The notes below the pieces were generated by a model. It made no database searches. It saw only the letters and a program-made list of their open reading frames with translations, and was not told the DNA's origin. From Stenotrophomonas maltophilia (lineage in GTDB: Bacteria > Pseudomonadota > Gammaproteobacteria > Xanthomonadales > Xanthomonadaceae): a stretch of 64,000 nucleotides of DNA. The stretch is from the NCBI RefSeq assembly GCF_006974125.1, contig NZ_CP037858.1, positions 4,464,001 through 4,528,000 on the forward strand. The letters are read 5' to 3'. The translations under genes and the position numbers were made by a program. Shown here piece after piece: positions 47,614 to 56,220 of this stretch; the first letter of the stretch is position 1; every line of letters begins with the position of its first letter.

Positions 47614-49490
47614 GCCTGTTGAAGGAACTGCACCAGAAGGGTCTGCTGCGCACTCTTGACCATGCACTGGCGACCAGCCTGCAGCGGCTGCGCGACGACA
47701 CCCCGGACAGCGTGGCGTTGGCGGCAGCACTGGCCTCGCTGGCGGTGGCGCAGGGCCACGCCGGCTTCGATCCGGCGCAGCCGCAGCGCCTGCTGGAAGG
47801 CGTGCCGGAATGGCCGGATGCGCAGGCCTGGCTGGCACAGCTGCGTGCATCGCCGTGGGTCGCCGCGCCGGAGCAGGCCGAAGCAATCGCCGAGGACGCG
47901 CCGCTGGTGCTGGAGAACGGCCTGCTCTACCTGCGCCGCTATCGCGAGTACGAACGGCAGTTGGCCGCCGGGCTGCAGCGCATCGGCCGGTATTCGCTGC
48001 CGGCACCGGACATGGCCGCGCTGGCACCGTTGTTCGCGCAGCTGTTCCCGCAGGCATCGGGCACTGAAGATCACCAGGCACGCGCCGCCGGCGTGACCCT
48101 GCGCCACCCGCTGGCGCTGGTCACCGGCGGCCCCGGCACCGGCAAGACCACCACCATCGCGCGCCTGTTGCTGCTGCTGGCCGCACAGGCCCGGCACGCT
48201 GGCCAGCCGCTGCCCGAGGTGGCGCTGGCCGCGCCTACCGGGCGCGCCGCCGAGCGCATGGCCGAGAGCCTTCGCGTCGCCGTGCAACGCCTGCAGGAAC
48301 AAGGACTGGACCCGGCGTTGTGCGCGGCATTGCCCAGTACCGGCACCACCCTGCATCGCCTGCTCGGCGTGATTCCCGATTCACCACGCTTCCGCCACCA
48401 CGCCGACAATCCGCTGCCGGTGGACGTGGTGGTGGTCGACGAAGCCTCGATGATCGATCTGCCGATGATGGCCAAACTGGTCGACGCGATCGCCAGCGGC
48501 ACCCGGTTGATCCTGCTTGGCGATCCCGATCAGTTGCCGTCGGTCGAGGCAGGTGATGTGCTCAGCGCGATCCTGCGTGCCAGCGGCGACGGCATCGGCA
48601 CCCGTGCCGACGACGCGCAGGCACTGCATGGTCTGCTGCTTCCGGCCACGCTGCAGCCGCAGGCGGCACCACGCGCCTTCGCTGGCCGCCGGGTGCAGTT
48701 GCAGCGGGGTTACCGGCAGAGCGATGCGCTGGACCTGGCACCGCTGGCGCACGCCGTGCGCGAAGGCGACGGCAGTACCGCGCTGCGGCTGCTGCGCGGC
48801 GGTGCATTGGCTGGTGTGCATTTCCATGAAGGCGAAGCCGATCCACTGCGTGGCGAGCGCGAGCACCTGCTGGGCCACTGGCGTGCACTGGCAGACGCGG
48901 CCGATCCAGCGCTTGCCCTGCAGCAGGCCGGGCGCCTGCGCGTGCTGACCGCGTTGCGCGAAGGCCCGCAGGGTGCGCGCGGGCTCAACAGCCGCATCGA
49001 ACAGCTGCTGGCCGGCAACACCCCGGGCTACTTCCAGGGCCGCCTGCTGCTGGTCACCGAGAACAGCTACCGGCACCGCCTGTTCAACGGCGATATCGGA
49101 ATCTGCCTGCGCGATGGCAGCGGCGCGATGGTGGCCTGGTTCCCCGGCGACAGCGTCGACCAGCCGCGCGCCTTCCATCCCGCAGCACTGCCCGCACACG
49201 AAAGCGCCTTCGCGATGACCGTGCACAAGGCACAGGGCTCGGAGTTCGATGAAGTGTGGTTGCAGCTGCCACGCCAGGACAGCCGCGTGTTGTCGCGCGA
49301 ACTGGTCTATACCGGCCTGACCCGCGCCCGCCAGGTGCTGCATGTGGCGGGCAGCGCTGATGTGCTGCAGGCCGCGTTGAAACGCCACGCCAGCCGGTTG
49401 GGTGGCCTGGCCTGGCGGCTGGGTGCGGAAGACGTGGCCGAAGCACCAACGCGCGTCGAACAGCCCACGGTGCAGGGCACGTTGTTCTGA
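47610..49490 (+). CDS. recD: Exodeoxyribonuclease V subunit alpha (RecD)
   Basis: This 626-residue 5'-3' helicase of RecBCD (608 in E. coli) has Walker A VTGGPGTGKTTT (residues 171-182), Walker B VVDEASMIDLPMMA, LLGDPDQLPSVEAGD, and the C-terminal helicase motif FAMTVHKAQGSEFDEV...YTGLTRAR. The start is the ATG at 47610, overlapping the recB stop codon (ATGA). An extended frame begins at 46911 but is a shadow of recB. The operon order recC-recB-recD lacks the ptrA gene found between recC and recB in E. coli. Confidence 0.97.
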   Translation: MSLLKELHQKGLLRTLDHALATSLQRLRDDTPDSVALAAALASLAVAQGHAGFDPAQPQRLLEGVPEWPDAQAWLAQLRASPWVAAPEQAEAIAEDAPLVLENGLLYLRRYREYERQLAAGLQRIGRYSLPAPDMAALAPLFAQLFPQASGTEDHQARAAGVTLRHPLALVTGGPGTGKTTTIARLLLLLAAQARHAGQPLPEVALAAPTGRAAERMAESLRVAVQRLQEQGLDPALCAALPSTGTTLHRLLGVIPDSPRFRHHADNPLPVDVVVVDEASMIDLPMMAKLVDAIASGTRLILLGDPDQLPSVEAGDVLSAILRASGDGIGTRADDAQALHGLLLPATLQPQAAPRAFAGRRVQLQRGYRQSDALDLAPLAHAVREGDGSTALRLLRGGALAGVHFHEGEADPLRGEREHLLGHWRALADAADPALALQQAGRLRVLTALREGPQGARGLNSRIEQLLAGNTPGYFQGRLLLVTENSYRHRLFNGDIGICLRDGSGAMVAWFPGDSVDQPRAFHPAALPAHESAFAMTVHKAQGSEFDEVWLQLPRQDSRVLSRELVYTGLTRARQVLHVAGSADVLQAALKRHASRLGGLAWRLGAEDVAEAPTRVEQPTVQGTLF

Positions 49491-49493
49491 ATC

Positions 49494-49534
49494 GGGGTCG
49501 GATCCCGTTCCCATCGGGAACGGGCTCTGACCCC
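49494..49534. repeat. GGGGTCAGA-type palindrome (copy D)
   Basis: GGGGTCGGATCCCGTTCCC...GGGAACGGGCTCTGACCCC with an AT-containing loop lies 3 bases after the recD stop codon and may end or stabilise the recCBD transcript. Confidence 0.8.
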
Positions 49535-49620
49535 ATCGCCCCGATGTCGCATTTGCCCTTTGATGACGCCGTCGGCGCTACCTATCCTGAGTTGCTATCC
49601 CACGACACAGGAACCGGCAC

Positions 49621-50148
49621 ATGGCGCTTATCGCCCTGGATGACCCGCGCTGGGCCGAACTACAGCATGCCTACGGGGCTGCGGATGACATTCCGGAGTT
49701 GCTGGTGAATCTGAGTATTCCGAAGGGTGAAAGAGCGGACGACGATCCGATTGAAGATACCTGGGAGGAATTGTGGAGCAGCTTGTGCCATCAAGGGGAT
49801 GTCTACAGCGCTTCGTTTGCAGCGGTGCCGCATATTGTTGATGCGCTTCTGCGGCAGCCAGAGCTCCTGATGTTCGACTTCGTTGGGCTGCCGATCAAAA
49901 TTGAAGTTGAGAGACGAGAAGCCGACATCGTGCTCCCGGACTTTCTGGAGCCGCAGTACTCAGAGGCGCTCCAGAACCTCGCTCGCTTTGCCGCCAGCGT
50001 AATCCTGGAGACGCATGATAGAAGCATGAGTTCAGCGTTGCTGACATCGCTCGCGTTGGCCCACGGCAATACCGGCGTCGCACGCATGCTTGGGCAGATA
50101 ACCGCTTACGAAGCGGATGAAGCGGTTGATCTGTTCCTCAATCGCTAG
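49621..50148 (+). CDS. HEAT-repeat-like hypothetical protein (immunity-like)
   Basis: This 175-residue soluble protein contains the block ELWSSLCHQGDVYSASFAAVPHIVDALL, which resembles a widespread uncharacterised family with an LxxxLxHQGTVYxAxxAAVPFL motif and HEAT-like helices, often found near toxin systems. A ribosome site (AGGA) and a promoter-like pair (TTTGAT/TATCCT) precede it. Its base composition is lower in G+C than its neighbours: two 60-base lines I counted gave 58% and 48%. That suggests more recent arrival. No toxin gene is beside it, and function is not established. Confidence 0.6.
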   Translation: MALIALDDPRWAELQHAYGAADDIPELLVNLSIPKGERADDDPIEDTWEELWSSLCHQGDVYSASFAAVPHIVDALLRQPELLMFDFVGLPIKIEVERREADIVLPDFLEPQYSEALQNLARFAASVILETHDRSMSSALLTSLALAHGNTGVARMLGQITAYEADEAVDLFLNR

Positions 50149-50157
50149 CCAGAAGCA

Positions 50158-50256
50158 GTCGAGCATGGCTCGACTCTACAAAAGCGTACTTCGATCATTC
50201 CGACGTTCATCCACGCATGGCGTGGATCTACCGTGTCGACCAAGGTCGACACCCAC
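50158..50256. repeat. Three GTAG-like REP palindromes
   Basis: Elements at 50158-50179 (stem GTCGAGC/GCTCGAC, minus), 50209-50231 (stem ATCCACGC/GCGTGGAT, minus) and 50233-50256 (stem GTGTCGACC/GGTCGACAC) lie just after the hypothetical gene. Confidence 0.75.
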
Positions 50257-50300
50257 TAGAGCAGAACGCCGTGCCGACAGATCGCAGGAAACTGTCGAAG

Positions 50301-50400
50301 GCGGGGTGGGTCCGGTTGAGGGGGTGTGAGCGGCATGGATGCCGCGACCAAGCCCCCATGGATGGGTTTACGGCGTCCCCCTCAACCGGACCCACCCCGC
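50301..50400. repeat. 100-bp palindromic element with perfect 24-bp ends
   Basis: Perfect inverted repeats of 24 bp (50301-50324 and 50377-50400, containing GGTGGGTCCGGTTGAGG) flank a 52-base centre. The centre holds the hairpin GCGGCATGGATGCCGC, then AGCCCCCATGGATGGG and GTTTACGGCGT. The same centre motifs occur in the larger elements upstream of folE. Confidence 0.85.
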
Positions 50401-50471
50401 CATCCCACGGAATGCCCGCTTTTGACGTTGACGTTGCCTCGGCAGGTGCAGGGCGCAGCCCTGCCGCCACT

Positions 50472-50870
50472 TCATTCCGCGATCAACACCAGCCCATCCG
50501 GGAACACGATCGCCGTTTCATCAGCACTCACGTCGAAGAAGCCCACGCCGTGCTTCTCGGCCAGGTCCTGCACGAGGCCATGCGCACGTTCGGCTACCGA
50601 ATAGGAAAACGCGCCGTAGATCACCTGCTGGCCGATGCTGTACTCGGTCACCTCGGCACGGTCGTCATCATCGTTGCTCAACGGCCCGTTCAACGGCGGG
50701 AATTCCTGCGCCATCTCCGCGAACCACGCCTGCAGCGCCGGGCTGCTGACGGCCGGGTCGTCGTACTCGTGGCGCTCGTTCCACTGCGTCTGCTTTTCGA
50801 ACCAGGCGATGAAAGCCGCCGCCTCACGTGGGGCGGCGCTGGCCTCGAACACCATCATGTCGTAACTCAT
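50472..50870 (-). CDS. Conserved hypothetical protein (MSYDMMVF family)
   Basis: This 132-residue soluble, acidic protein starts MSYDMMVFEASAAP and has the conserved later segments EKQTQWNERHEYDDP, FPPLNGPL, EYSIGQQVIYGAFSYS and KHGVGFFDVSADETAIVFPDG. This pattern is familiar from small uncharacterised proteins in many proteobacteria, sometimes beside toxin genes. The start is the ATG at 50870. It is flanked by palindromic repeats on both sides. No function can be assigned. Confidence 0.7.
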   Translation of the reverse strand: MSYDMMVFEASAAPREAAAFIAWFEKQTQWNERHEYDDPAVSSPALQAWFAEMAQEFPPLNGPLSNDDDDRAEVTEYSIGQQVIYGAFSYSVAERAHGLVQDLAEKHGVGFFDVSADETAIVFPDGLVLIAE

Positions 50871-50897
50871 TGAACCATCCTGCTGGCGTGGCGAAAG

Positions 50898-50923
50898 GCT
50901 GCCGGGCATCGCCCGGCGCCACC
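50898..50923. repeat. REP-like palindrome upstream of the MSYDMMVF gene
   Basis: The stem GCCGGGC/GCCCGGC is followed by GGCGCCACC, matching the variant REP at 20794-20815. It lies between the FUSC gene end and the small hypothetical gene. Confidence 0.65.
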
Positions 50924-50931
50924 GATCATTA

Positions 50932-52971
50932 TCAGGCTGATGCAGCGTCGGCGTCCGCCCATCCCGGCGCCAACGCCTTGGCTTCCGGGAACAGCGCGAA
51001 GCGCAGGCCGATCAGGCCCATCAGCGCCTCGTCGCGGGCCTTGCAGGCGCTCACGCTGCCGACCCGGCCCAGCGAGGTATCCAGCCGCTCGCGCAGCGCC
51101 TCGGCCGCCACAATCGGCCTGCGTGCGGTGATCTGCCGGCGGTAGTGCGCCGCGATTTCCTCCAGGATGTGCTCGACCGCCTCGCGGCTGCGCTCGGGCA
51201 GTTCCAGCCGGGCGCGGCGCAGCTGCAGGATGTTCAGGCCAATGCGCGCTTCATTGAGCATGTCCACCGAAGCGATGTCGCTGCCCTCCGGCGTCGCCGC
51301 CAGGCGCGGTGCGAGCAGGCCCAGCAGGTCGAGCATGCGTGCGGCGAAGCGCTGCCGGTCCTGCTGGCCACGGCCTTCGGCGGCTTCGGCCAGCGTGGTC
51401 CAGCCCTGCCGCACCAGCCGGCGCGCGGTCCACTCGGCACCCACCGAACGGAACAGGCGGGTCATCACCACCGCAAAGCCAATGCCGATGAACATCGCGA
51501 TCGACGAGTTGAGGAAGGTCTGGATGTTGGCGCTGTAGGTGTTCTGCAGGCTCAGCAGCGCGGCCAGGTTCACCGTCAGTGGCAGCGCGAACAGCGCGCT
51601 CTTGGGGTGGTGCAGCATCAGGCCCAGCGGCAGGAACGCCACCGCCAGCACCAACGCCAGCAGGCCGAAGTCGTGCACGGCCGGGAACACGCCGAACAGG
51701 TACACGCCGGCCACCACCGAGGCGACCATCGCCCATACCAGGAATGACACCATGCTCGGTGCCGGATCGTCCTGTGCGGCGAAGAACGCGGCGGTCACCG
51801 CAGCCATCATCGCGCCGTTGCCGCCGCCTTCCCAACCCAGCGCGATCCACAGCACGCAGTAGCTCATCAGTGCCACGCCGGCACTGAGCGCGGAGAACAG
51901 CGCCATGCCGTAGTCGACGTGCTTGTCGGCGGCTACGCGTTCGGTGCGGATGCGGTAGTGCGCGCGGTCCAGCGGCGCGGTGCCGTGGTCGATGGCGTGC
52001 TGCAGGGTGCGGCAGTCCTGCCACAGGTCCACCAGTTCTTCCAGGCGCAGCAGCAGGCTGGCCAGCTGCAAGTGCTGCAGGTCGCGGTCCACCTGCGGCT
52101 TCAGCGCGCTGATGCGCGCGCGCAGACGGGCGTATTCGCTGGCGTTGGTCGGGCCATCCAGCCAGTCGTGGATGTCATCGACCAGCGCCGGCAGCCCTTC
52201 GGGCAGGGCCTGGCCGTCGCTGCGCAGCGCGCTCAGGCGATCGGCAATCGAGGACAGCACCGGCAACAGCAGCAGCATGCGCTCGCGCAGGCGCTCCATC
52301 GATACCGCCGAACCGGCGTGGCGCGGGTCGTCGCGGCGCAGGAACTCGATCAGTGCCTCGAACTGCACCAGGTCGGCGGCCAGCCGGTTGCGCGGCGCGT
52401 GTGCGCGGCCACGTTCAAGGATCTGCCGGCACCACTGCGCGGCGTCCTCCATCCAGTTGCCGATGCGGGCGCGCAGCATCGGGCGCACCGAGGCCGGGAA
52501 CAGCAGCGAAGCAAACAGCACTGCCACCACCGTGCCGAGGATGATCTCCTCGCTGCGTGCCACCACCGTGTCGAAAATGGTTTCCGGCGAGGTTACCGCC
52601 GGAAAGCCGATGAAGGCGGTGGTGTAGCCGGCCAGCAGGAACGCGTAACCGCGCGGACCGCGGTTGAGCAGGGCCATGAACAGGCAGCCGGCCAGCCAGA
52701 TCGACATCGCCGCGCTCAGCACCAGCGGCGTTTCCACCAGCGCCGGCAGCACCAGCAGGGTGGCCAGGCCGGCCACCAGGGTGCCAACGATGCGGTACAC
52801 GCCCTTGGCCCGGGTTGGGCCCAGCAGCGGCTGGCTGACGATGTACACCGTGCCCATCGCCCAGTACGGGCGCGACAGGTTGCCGGCCATGGCGATGTAC
52901 AGCGCGGCCACCGCGGCCAGGTAGGTCTTGATCGAGAACAGCCAGGCCTGGCGGTCGGTCAGCGCGTTCAT
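50932..52971 (-). CDS. FUSC-family aromatic acid/drug exporter, inner-membrane component (AaeB-like)
   Basis: This 679-residue inner-membrane pump of the FUSC/aromatic acid exporter family has two groups of about five hydrophobic segments (residues about 15-165 and 350-500), each followed by a soluble helical region. The N-terminus (FSIKTYLAAVAALYIAMAGNLSRPYWAMGTVYIVSQP) carries the FUSC pattern. Relatives export p-hydroxybenzoate (AaeB) or fusaric acid. It starts 3 bases after the outer-membrane factor and is the last gene of the MarR-controlled operon. Confidence 0.9.
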   Translation of the reverse strand: MNALTDRQAWLFSIKTYLAAVAALYIAMAGNLSRPYWAMGTVYIVSQPLLGPTRAKGVYRIVGTLVAGLATLLVLPALVETPLVLSAAMSIWLAGCLFMALLNRGPRGYAFLLAGYTTAFIGFPAVTSPETIFDTVVARSEEIILGTVVAVLFASLLFPASVRPMLRARIGNWMEDAAQWCRQILERGRAHAPRNRLAADLVQFEALIEFLRRDDPRHAGSAVSMERLRERMLLLLPVLSSIADRLSALRSDGQALPEGLPALVDDIHDWLDGPTNASEYARLRARISALKPQVDRDLQHLQLASLLLRLEELVDLWQDCRTLQHAIDHGTAPLDRAHYRIRTERVAADKHVDYGMALFSALSAGVALMSYCVLWIALGWEGGGNGAMMAAVTAAFFAAQDDPAPSMVSFLVWAMVASVVAGVYLFGVFPAVHDFGLLALVLAVAFLPLGLMLHHPKSALFALPLTVNLAALLSLQNTYSANIQTFLNSSIAMFIGIGFAVVMTRLFRSVGAEWTARRLVRQGWTTLAEAAEGRGQQDRQRFAARMLDLLGLLAPRLAATPEGSDIASVDMLNEARIGLNILQLRRARLELPERSREAVEHILEEIAAHYRRQITARRPIVAAEALRERLDTSLGRVGSVSACKARDEALMGLIGLRFALFPEAKALAPGWADADAASA

Positions 52972-52974
52972 GGC

Positions 52975-54435
52975 TTACTTCGCTGCGGTCGGGGTGCCGG
53001 TCGCGGCGGCGCTGGCCTGCCAGCCGCCACCCAGCACCAGGAACAGGTGGATCTGGTCGCGCGAGACCTGCGCTTCGGCGGCGGCCAGGGTGGCATCGCT
53101 GGTGGCCAGGCTGCGGTCGGCATCCAGGCTCGACAGGTACGGCGTGCGGCCGCCCTGATACAGCCGGCGGTTCTGCTCGGCGGCCAGCGCGGCCTGCTCC
53201 TGCGCGATGCGCAGCGACTGCAGCCGGCGCAGGTCCTGCGCATAGCGGTCCAGCGCGGTCTGGGTCTCACGCAGCGCCTGCAGCACGGTGTGGTCGAACT
53301 CGGCCAGGGCGGCATCGGCACCGGCTTCGGCGGCGTGGATGCGTGCGTGCGTGCCGGACGACGGCAGCGTCCACGAGATCAGCGGACCGATCGACCACTG
53401 CTGGGTCATCGGCGTGCCGAAGTCCTCCAGCAGGCCGGCAGCACCGAGCGAGGCTCCCAGGCGGATGTCCGGGTACAGCTCAGCGGTGGCCACACCAATC
53501 CGAGCCGTGGCCGAGGCCAGCTTGCGCTCGGCCTGGCGCACGTCCGGGCGACGCTGCAGCAGCGCCCGGCCATCGCCGACCGGCAACGGCTGCGCCAGGC
53601 GGGGGGCGTGTGCACAGTCGATCACGCCGGCTGGCAACTGGCCCGGGGTCTGGCCCAGCAGCGCGGCCAGCGAATACGCTGCTGCAGAACGCTGCGCATG
53701 CAGCGGCGGCAGTGCAGCTTCCAGCAGTGCCACCTGGGCATTGGCGCGGGCCAGTTCCGGTGGCGTACCGCGACCGGCCGCAATCAGGCGCTCGGTGACC
53801 GTGCGGCTGCGCTGCTGCAGCTGCAGCGAATGCTCGGCCACGTGCAGTTCGTGGTTGGCGTGGCAGATCTCCAGGTAGCTGTCGGCCACCTGCGCCACCA
53901 CGCTGACCTGGGCCAGGTCGCGCGCCGCAGCGACCGACTGCTCGTCGGCACGCGCTGCTTCGGCGCCGCGCTTGAGCTTGCCGAACAGGTCGAACTGGTA
54001 GCTGACCGCGAACTTGCCATCGGCCAGGTTGATCACCGGCAGTTCGTGCTCCTGCAGGAACGATTCGGCCGACAGCTGCGCGCGGCTGACGCCGGCCTCG
54101 GCCTCGTACTCGAAGCCACCGGCGTCCAGCGCCTGTTCGTACACGGCTGCAGCGCGACGCAGGTGCGCGTCGGCGGCCTTCAGTTCCACGTTGTCGCGCA
54201 GCGCCTGGGTGATCAGGCCGTCCAGTACCGGGTCGTTGTACAGCGACCACCAGCGGTCGGGCAGCGCCTGGTTGGCGGCCACCTGCGGGTTCTGCGTATC
54301 GATGAAGGCCGCATTGGCCTCCGGGCGCTTGAACGCCGAGCCTTCCGGCAGCGCGTAGTCGGGGCCGACGGTCCTGCACGCAGCCAGGCTGGCCAGCGCA
54401 ACGATCAGGCCGAGACGGGGCAGGGCAGCGTTCAC
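52975..54435 (-). CDS. Outer-membrane efflux lipoprotein (NodT/TolC family)
   Basis: This 486-residue outer-membrane channel of a tripartite efflux pump has a lipobox (LASLAAC) followed by the NodT-type start RTVGPDYALPEGSAF. Two repeats of the OEP domain each contain long coiled helices, for example around residues 130-235 and 340-440, with the conserved ASRAQLSAESFLQ-like and YQFDLFGKL segments. It overlaps the membrane-fusion gene by 4 bases (ATGA), so the pump components are coupled. Confidence 0.92.
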   Translation of the reverse strand: MNAALPRLGLIVALASLAACRTVGPDYALPEGSAFKRPEANAAFIDTQNPQVAANQALPDRWWSLYNDPVLDGLITQALRDNVELKAADAHLRRAAAVYEQALDAGGFEYEAEAGVSRAQLSAESFLQEHELPVINLADGKFAVSYQFDLFGKLKRGAEAARADEQSVAAARDLAQVSVVAQVADSYLEICHANHELHVAEHSLQLQQRSRTVTERLIAAGRGTPPELARANAQVALLEAALPPLHAQRSAAAYSLAALLGQTPGQLPAGVIDCAHAPRLAQPLPVGDGRALLQRRPDVRQAERKLASATARIGVATAELYPDIRLGASLGAAGLLEDFGTPMTQQWSIGPLISWTLPSSGTHARIHAAEAGADAALAEFDHTVLQALRETQTALDRYAQDLRRLQSLRIAQEQAALAAEQNRRLYQGGRTPYLSSLDADRSLATSDATLAAAEAQVSRDQIHLFLVLGGGWQASAAATGTPTAAK

Positions 54436-55349
54436 AGGCCCGCCTGTGTCGGCGCGGTGCCGGCCTTGTCGTTGTGCGGATGGCGGCCGGTGTCCACGGT
54501 CACCGTGGCGGTGCGACCGGCGATCAGTTCCACGCCCTTGGGTACTTCGTCGATGGCGATGCGCACCGGAATGCGCTGCGCCAGCCGCACCCAGTCAAAG
54601 GCCGGGGTCACGTTTGGCAGCAAGGTACTGCCGTTGCTGCGGTAGCGATCCTCGATGCCGGCGGCGATGCTCTCGACATGGCCGCGCAGCGGGGCCGACT
54701 CGCCCATCAGGCGGATGTCCACGCTCTGTCCCGGGGCCACGCCGCGCAGGCGGGTTTCCTCGAAGTAGCCATCGATGCGGAACGAGCCGGTATCCAGCAG
54801 CGCCAGCACCGGCTTGCCGGCCACCACGTAGTCGCCCACGCGCATGGTGCGGTCGTTGACCCGGCCGTCGGCCGGTGCGCGCACCTCGGTGCGGCCGAGG
54901 TTGAGTTCGGCCAGGTCGACCGCGGCCTGTGCGGTGGCCAGCGCAGCCTGTGCAGCCTGCAGCTTGGCGCGGCGCACTTCGGCGTCCTCGGCGGCGACCA
55001 GGTCCTGCAGGCTGCGGTCACGGCCGATCTCGCGGCGCAGCTGTGCCACCGAGGCCTGGCGCTCGCCCAGGCTGGCGCGGGCCTGCTCCAGCGCGATGCG
55101 GTAGCGGGCGCGGTCGACCACGAACAGCAGGTCGCCCTTCTTCACCGCCTGGTTGTCGGCCACCTGCACCGTTTCCACCAGCCCGGACACGTCCGGCGCC
55201 ACCTGCACCACGTCGGCACCGACATGCGCATCGCGGGTCCACGGCTCATCCATGTAATAGACCCACAGCTGGCGCAGCACCAGCAGGGCGACGATCACGG
55301 CTGCGCTGGTGAGCAGCACCGGCAGGGTCTTCTTCACGATCTTGTTCAC
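54432..55349 (-). CDS. HlyD-family membrane fusion protein of the efflux pump (AaeA/EmrA-like)
   Basis: This 305-residue periplasmic adaptor has an N-terminal membrane anchor (LPVLLTSAAVIVALLVLRQL), a biotinyl-lipoyl half (VQVAPDVSGLVETVQVADNQAVKKGD), a helical hairpin (about residues 90-160), the second lipoyl half (VRAPADGRV) and a beta-barrel. The start is placed at the GTG at 55349, which overlaps the stop codon of the DUF1656 gene by 4 bases (GTGA). An upstream TTG at 55361 is also in frame but has no ribosome site. Confidence 0.88.
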   Translation of the reverse strand: MNKIVKKTLPVLLTSAAVIVALLVLRQLWVYYMDEPWTRDAHVGADVVQVAPDVSGLVETVQVADNQAVKKGDLLFVVDRARYRIALEQARASLGERQASVAQLRREIGRDRSLQDLVAAEDAEVRRAKLQAAQAALATAQAAVDLAELNLGRTEVRAPADGRVNDRTMRVGDYVVAGKPVLALLDTGSFRIDGYFEETRLRGVAPGQSVDIRLMGESAPLRGHVESIAAGIEDRYRSNGSTLLPNVTPAFDWVRLAQRIPVRIAIDEVPKGVELIAGRTATVTVDTGRHPHNDKAGTAPTQAGL

Positions 55350-55555
55350 GATTGCATCCAACGCAGGAGGTGGAACAGCAGGCCAAGCACGATCCCGTAC
55401 AGCGCCAGGTTGAACAGCGGCGGGTGCCAGATATGGCGATAGGCACCGGCACGCTGCAGCAGCGCGTGCAGGCCGCTGTTGACCAGATAGGCCAACAACA
55501 TCAACCCGAGCAGGGTCGGGACAAACACTCCGTGGAGACTGAATTCACCAGGCAT
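55346..55555 (-). CDS. DUF1656 small membrane protein (AaeX-like)
   Basis: This 69-residue protein has two membrane segments (VFVPTLLGLMLLAYLVNSGL and LFNLALYGIVLGLLFHLL). It is the small component typically found first in AaeXAB-type aromatic acid efflux operons, with the conserved N-terminus PGEFSLHGVFVP. The start is the ATG at 55555. Its stop codon overlaps the GTG start of the membrane-fusion gene. Confidence 0.88.
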   Translation of the reverse strand: MPGEFSLHGVFVPTLLGLMLLAYLVNSGLHALLQRAGAYRHIWHPPLFNLALYGIVLGLLFHLLRWMQS

Positions 55556-55663
55556 CGGTAGGGGCGGGGGCGAGGAGGGGGAGGGGAGGGACAACAGAAC
55601 AACGGCAACGGGCAAAAGCCGCTGGCGTGTGCACGGCAGCGGCGGTGTTCGGGGGCAGCGGTC

Positions 55664-56119
55664 TTACGTGATGCGGTCGGCGGCCTCGGCCAGCAGGCGC
55701 CATGCCTTCAGCACGGCGTGCAGTTCATCCATGGAAAGCTCGCCGAACACGTCCTGGCGCAAGCCGATCAACTGGTCTTCAAGTTCGCTGACCAGCGCAT
55801 GGCCTGCGTCGGTCAGCCACAGCAGGTTGGCGCGGCGGTCGCTGGCGTCGCTCTCGCGGCGGACCAGGTCGCTGGCGCACAGCTTGTCCAGCAGGCGCAC
55901 CAGGGAAGGGCCTTCCATGCCCAGCTGCTGGGCCAGCGCCACCTGGCGGATGCCACCGCCGGAGCGGCCGATCATCAGCAGGGGCATGGTGCAGGCGGTG
56001 GAGATGCCGTAGCTGCCGAGCCGGCTGTCGGCCAGGCGCTGCCACTGCCGCCCTGCGTACAGCAGGCCGGAGCTGAGCTGCATCTGCAGCACGGTGCGCT
56101 CGTCGAGGGGTCGGTCCAT
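55664..56119 (-). CDS. MarR-family transcriptional regulator
   Basis: This 151-residue winged-helix regulator has the DNA-binding part (GIRQVALAQQLGMEGPSLVRLLDKLCASDLVRRESDASDRRANLLWLTDAG) at residues about 55-105 and flanking dimerisation helices. MarR proteins usually repress efflux pumps until a phenolic ligand binds; here it precedes the DUF1656-pump operon by about 110 bases. The ATG at 56119 is used because a promoter (TTGATA/TATCCT) lies just upstream of it. A start at 56149 would fall inside that promoter. Confidence 0.88.
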   Translation of the reverse strand: MDRPLDERTVLQMQLSSGLLYAGRQWQRLADSRLGSYGISTACTMPLLMIGRSGGGIRQVALAQQLGMEGPSLVRLLDKLCASDLVRRESDASDRRANLLWLTDAGHALVSELEDQLIGLRQDVFGELSMDELHAVLKAWRLLAEAADRIT

Positions 56120-56127
56120 AAGAGATA

Positions 56128-56158
56128 GATAGGATACTACTAATTTCATTCCTATCAA
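56128..56158 (-). promoter_or_regulatory. marR promoter overlapped by an inverted-repeat operator
   Basis: On the minus strand TTGATA (56158-56153) and TATCCT (56136-56131), spaced 16 bases apart, form a good promoter. Perfect inverted arms GATAGGA (56156-56150) and TCCTATC (56134-56128) are centred 22 bp apart and overlap both elements. The predicted transcript start lies only a few bases before the ATG, so the mRNA may be nearly leaderless. Confidence 0.6.
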
Positions 56159-56220
56159 TGGGTTTTTCTGAATGGGTGGGGTGTAGTGAGGAAAGCATTG
56201 CGCCTGTTGGCTATCGGTTG

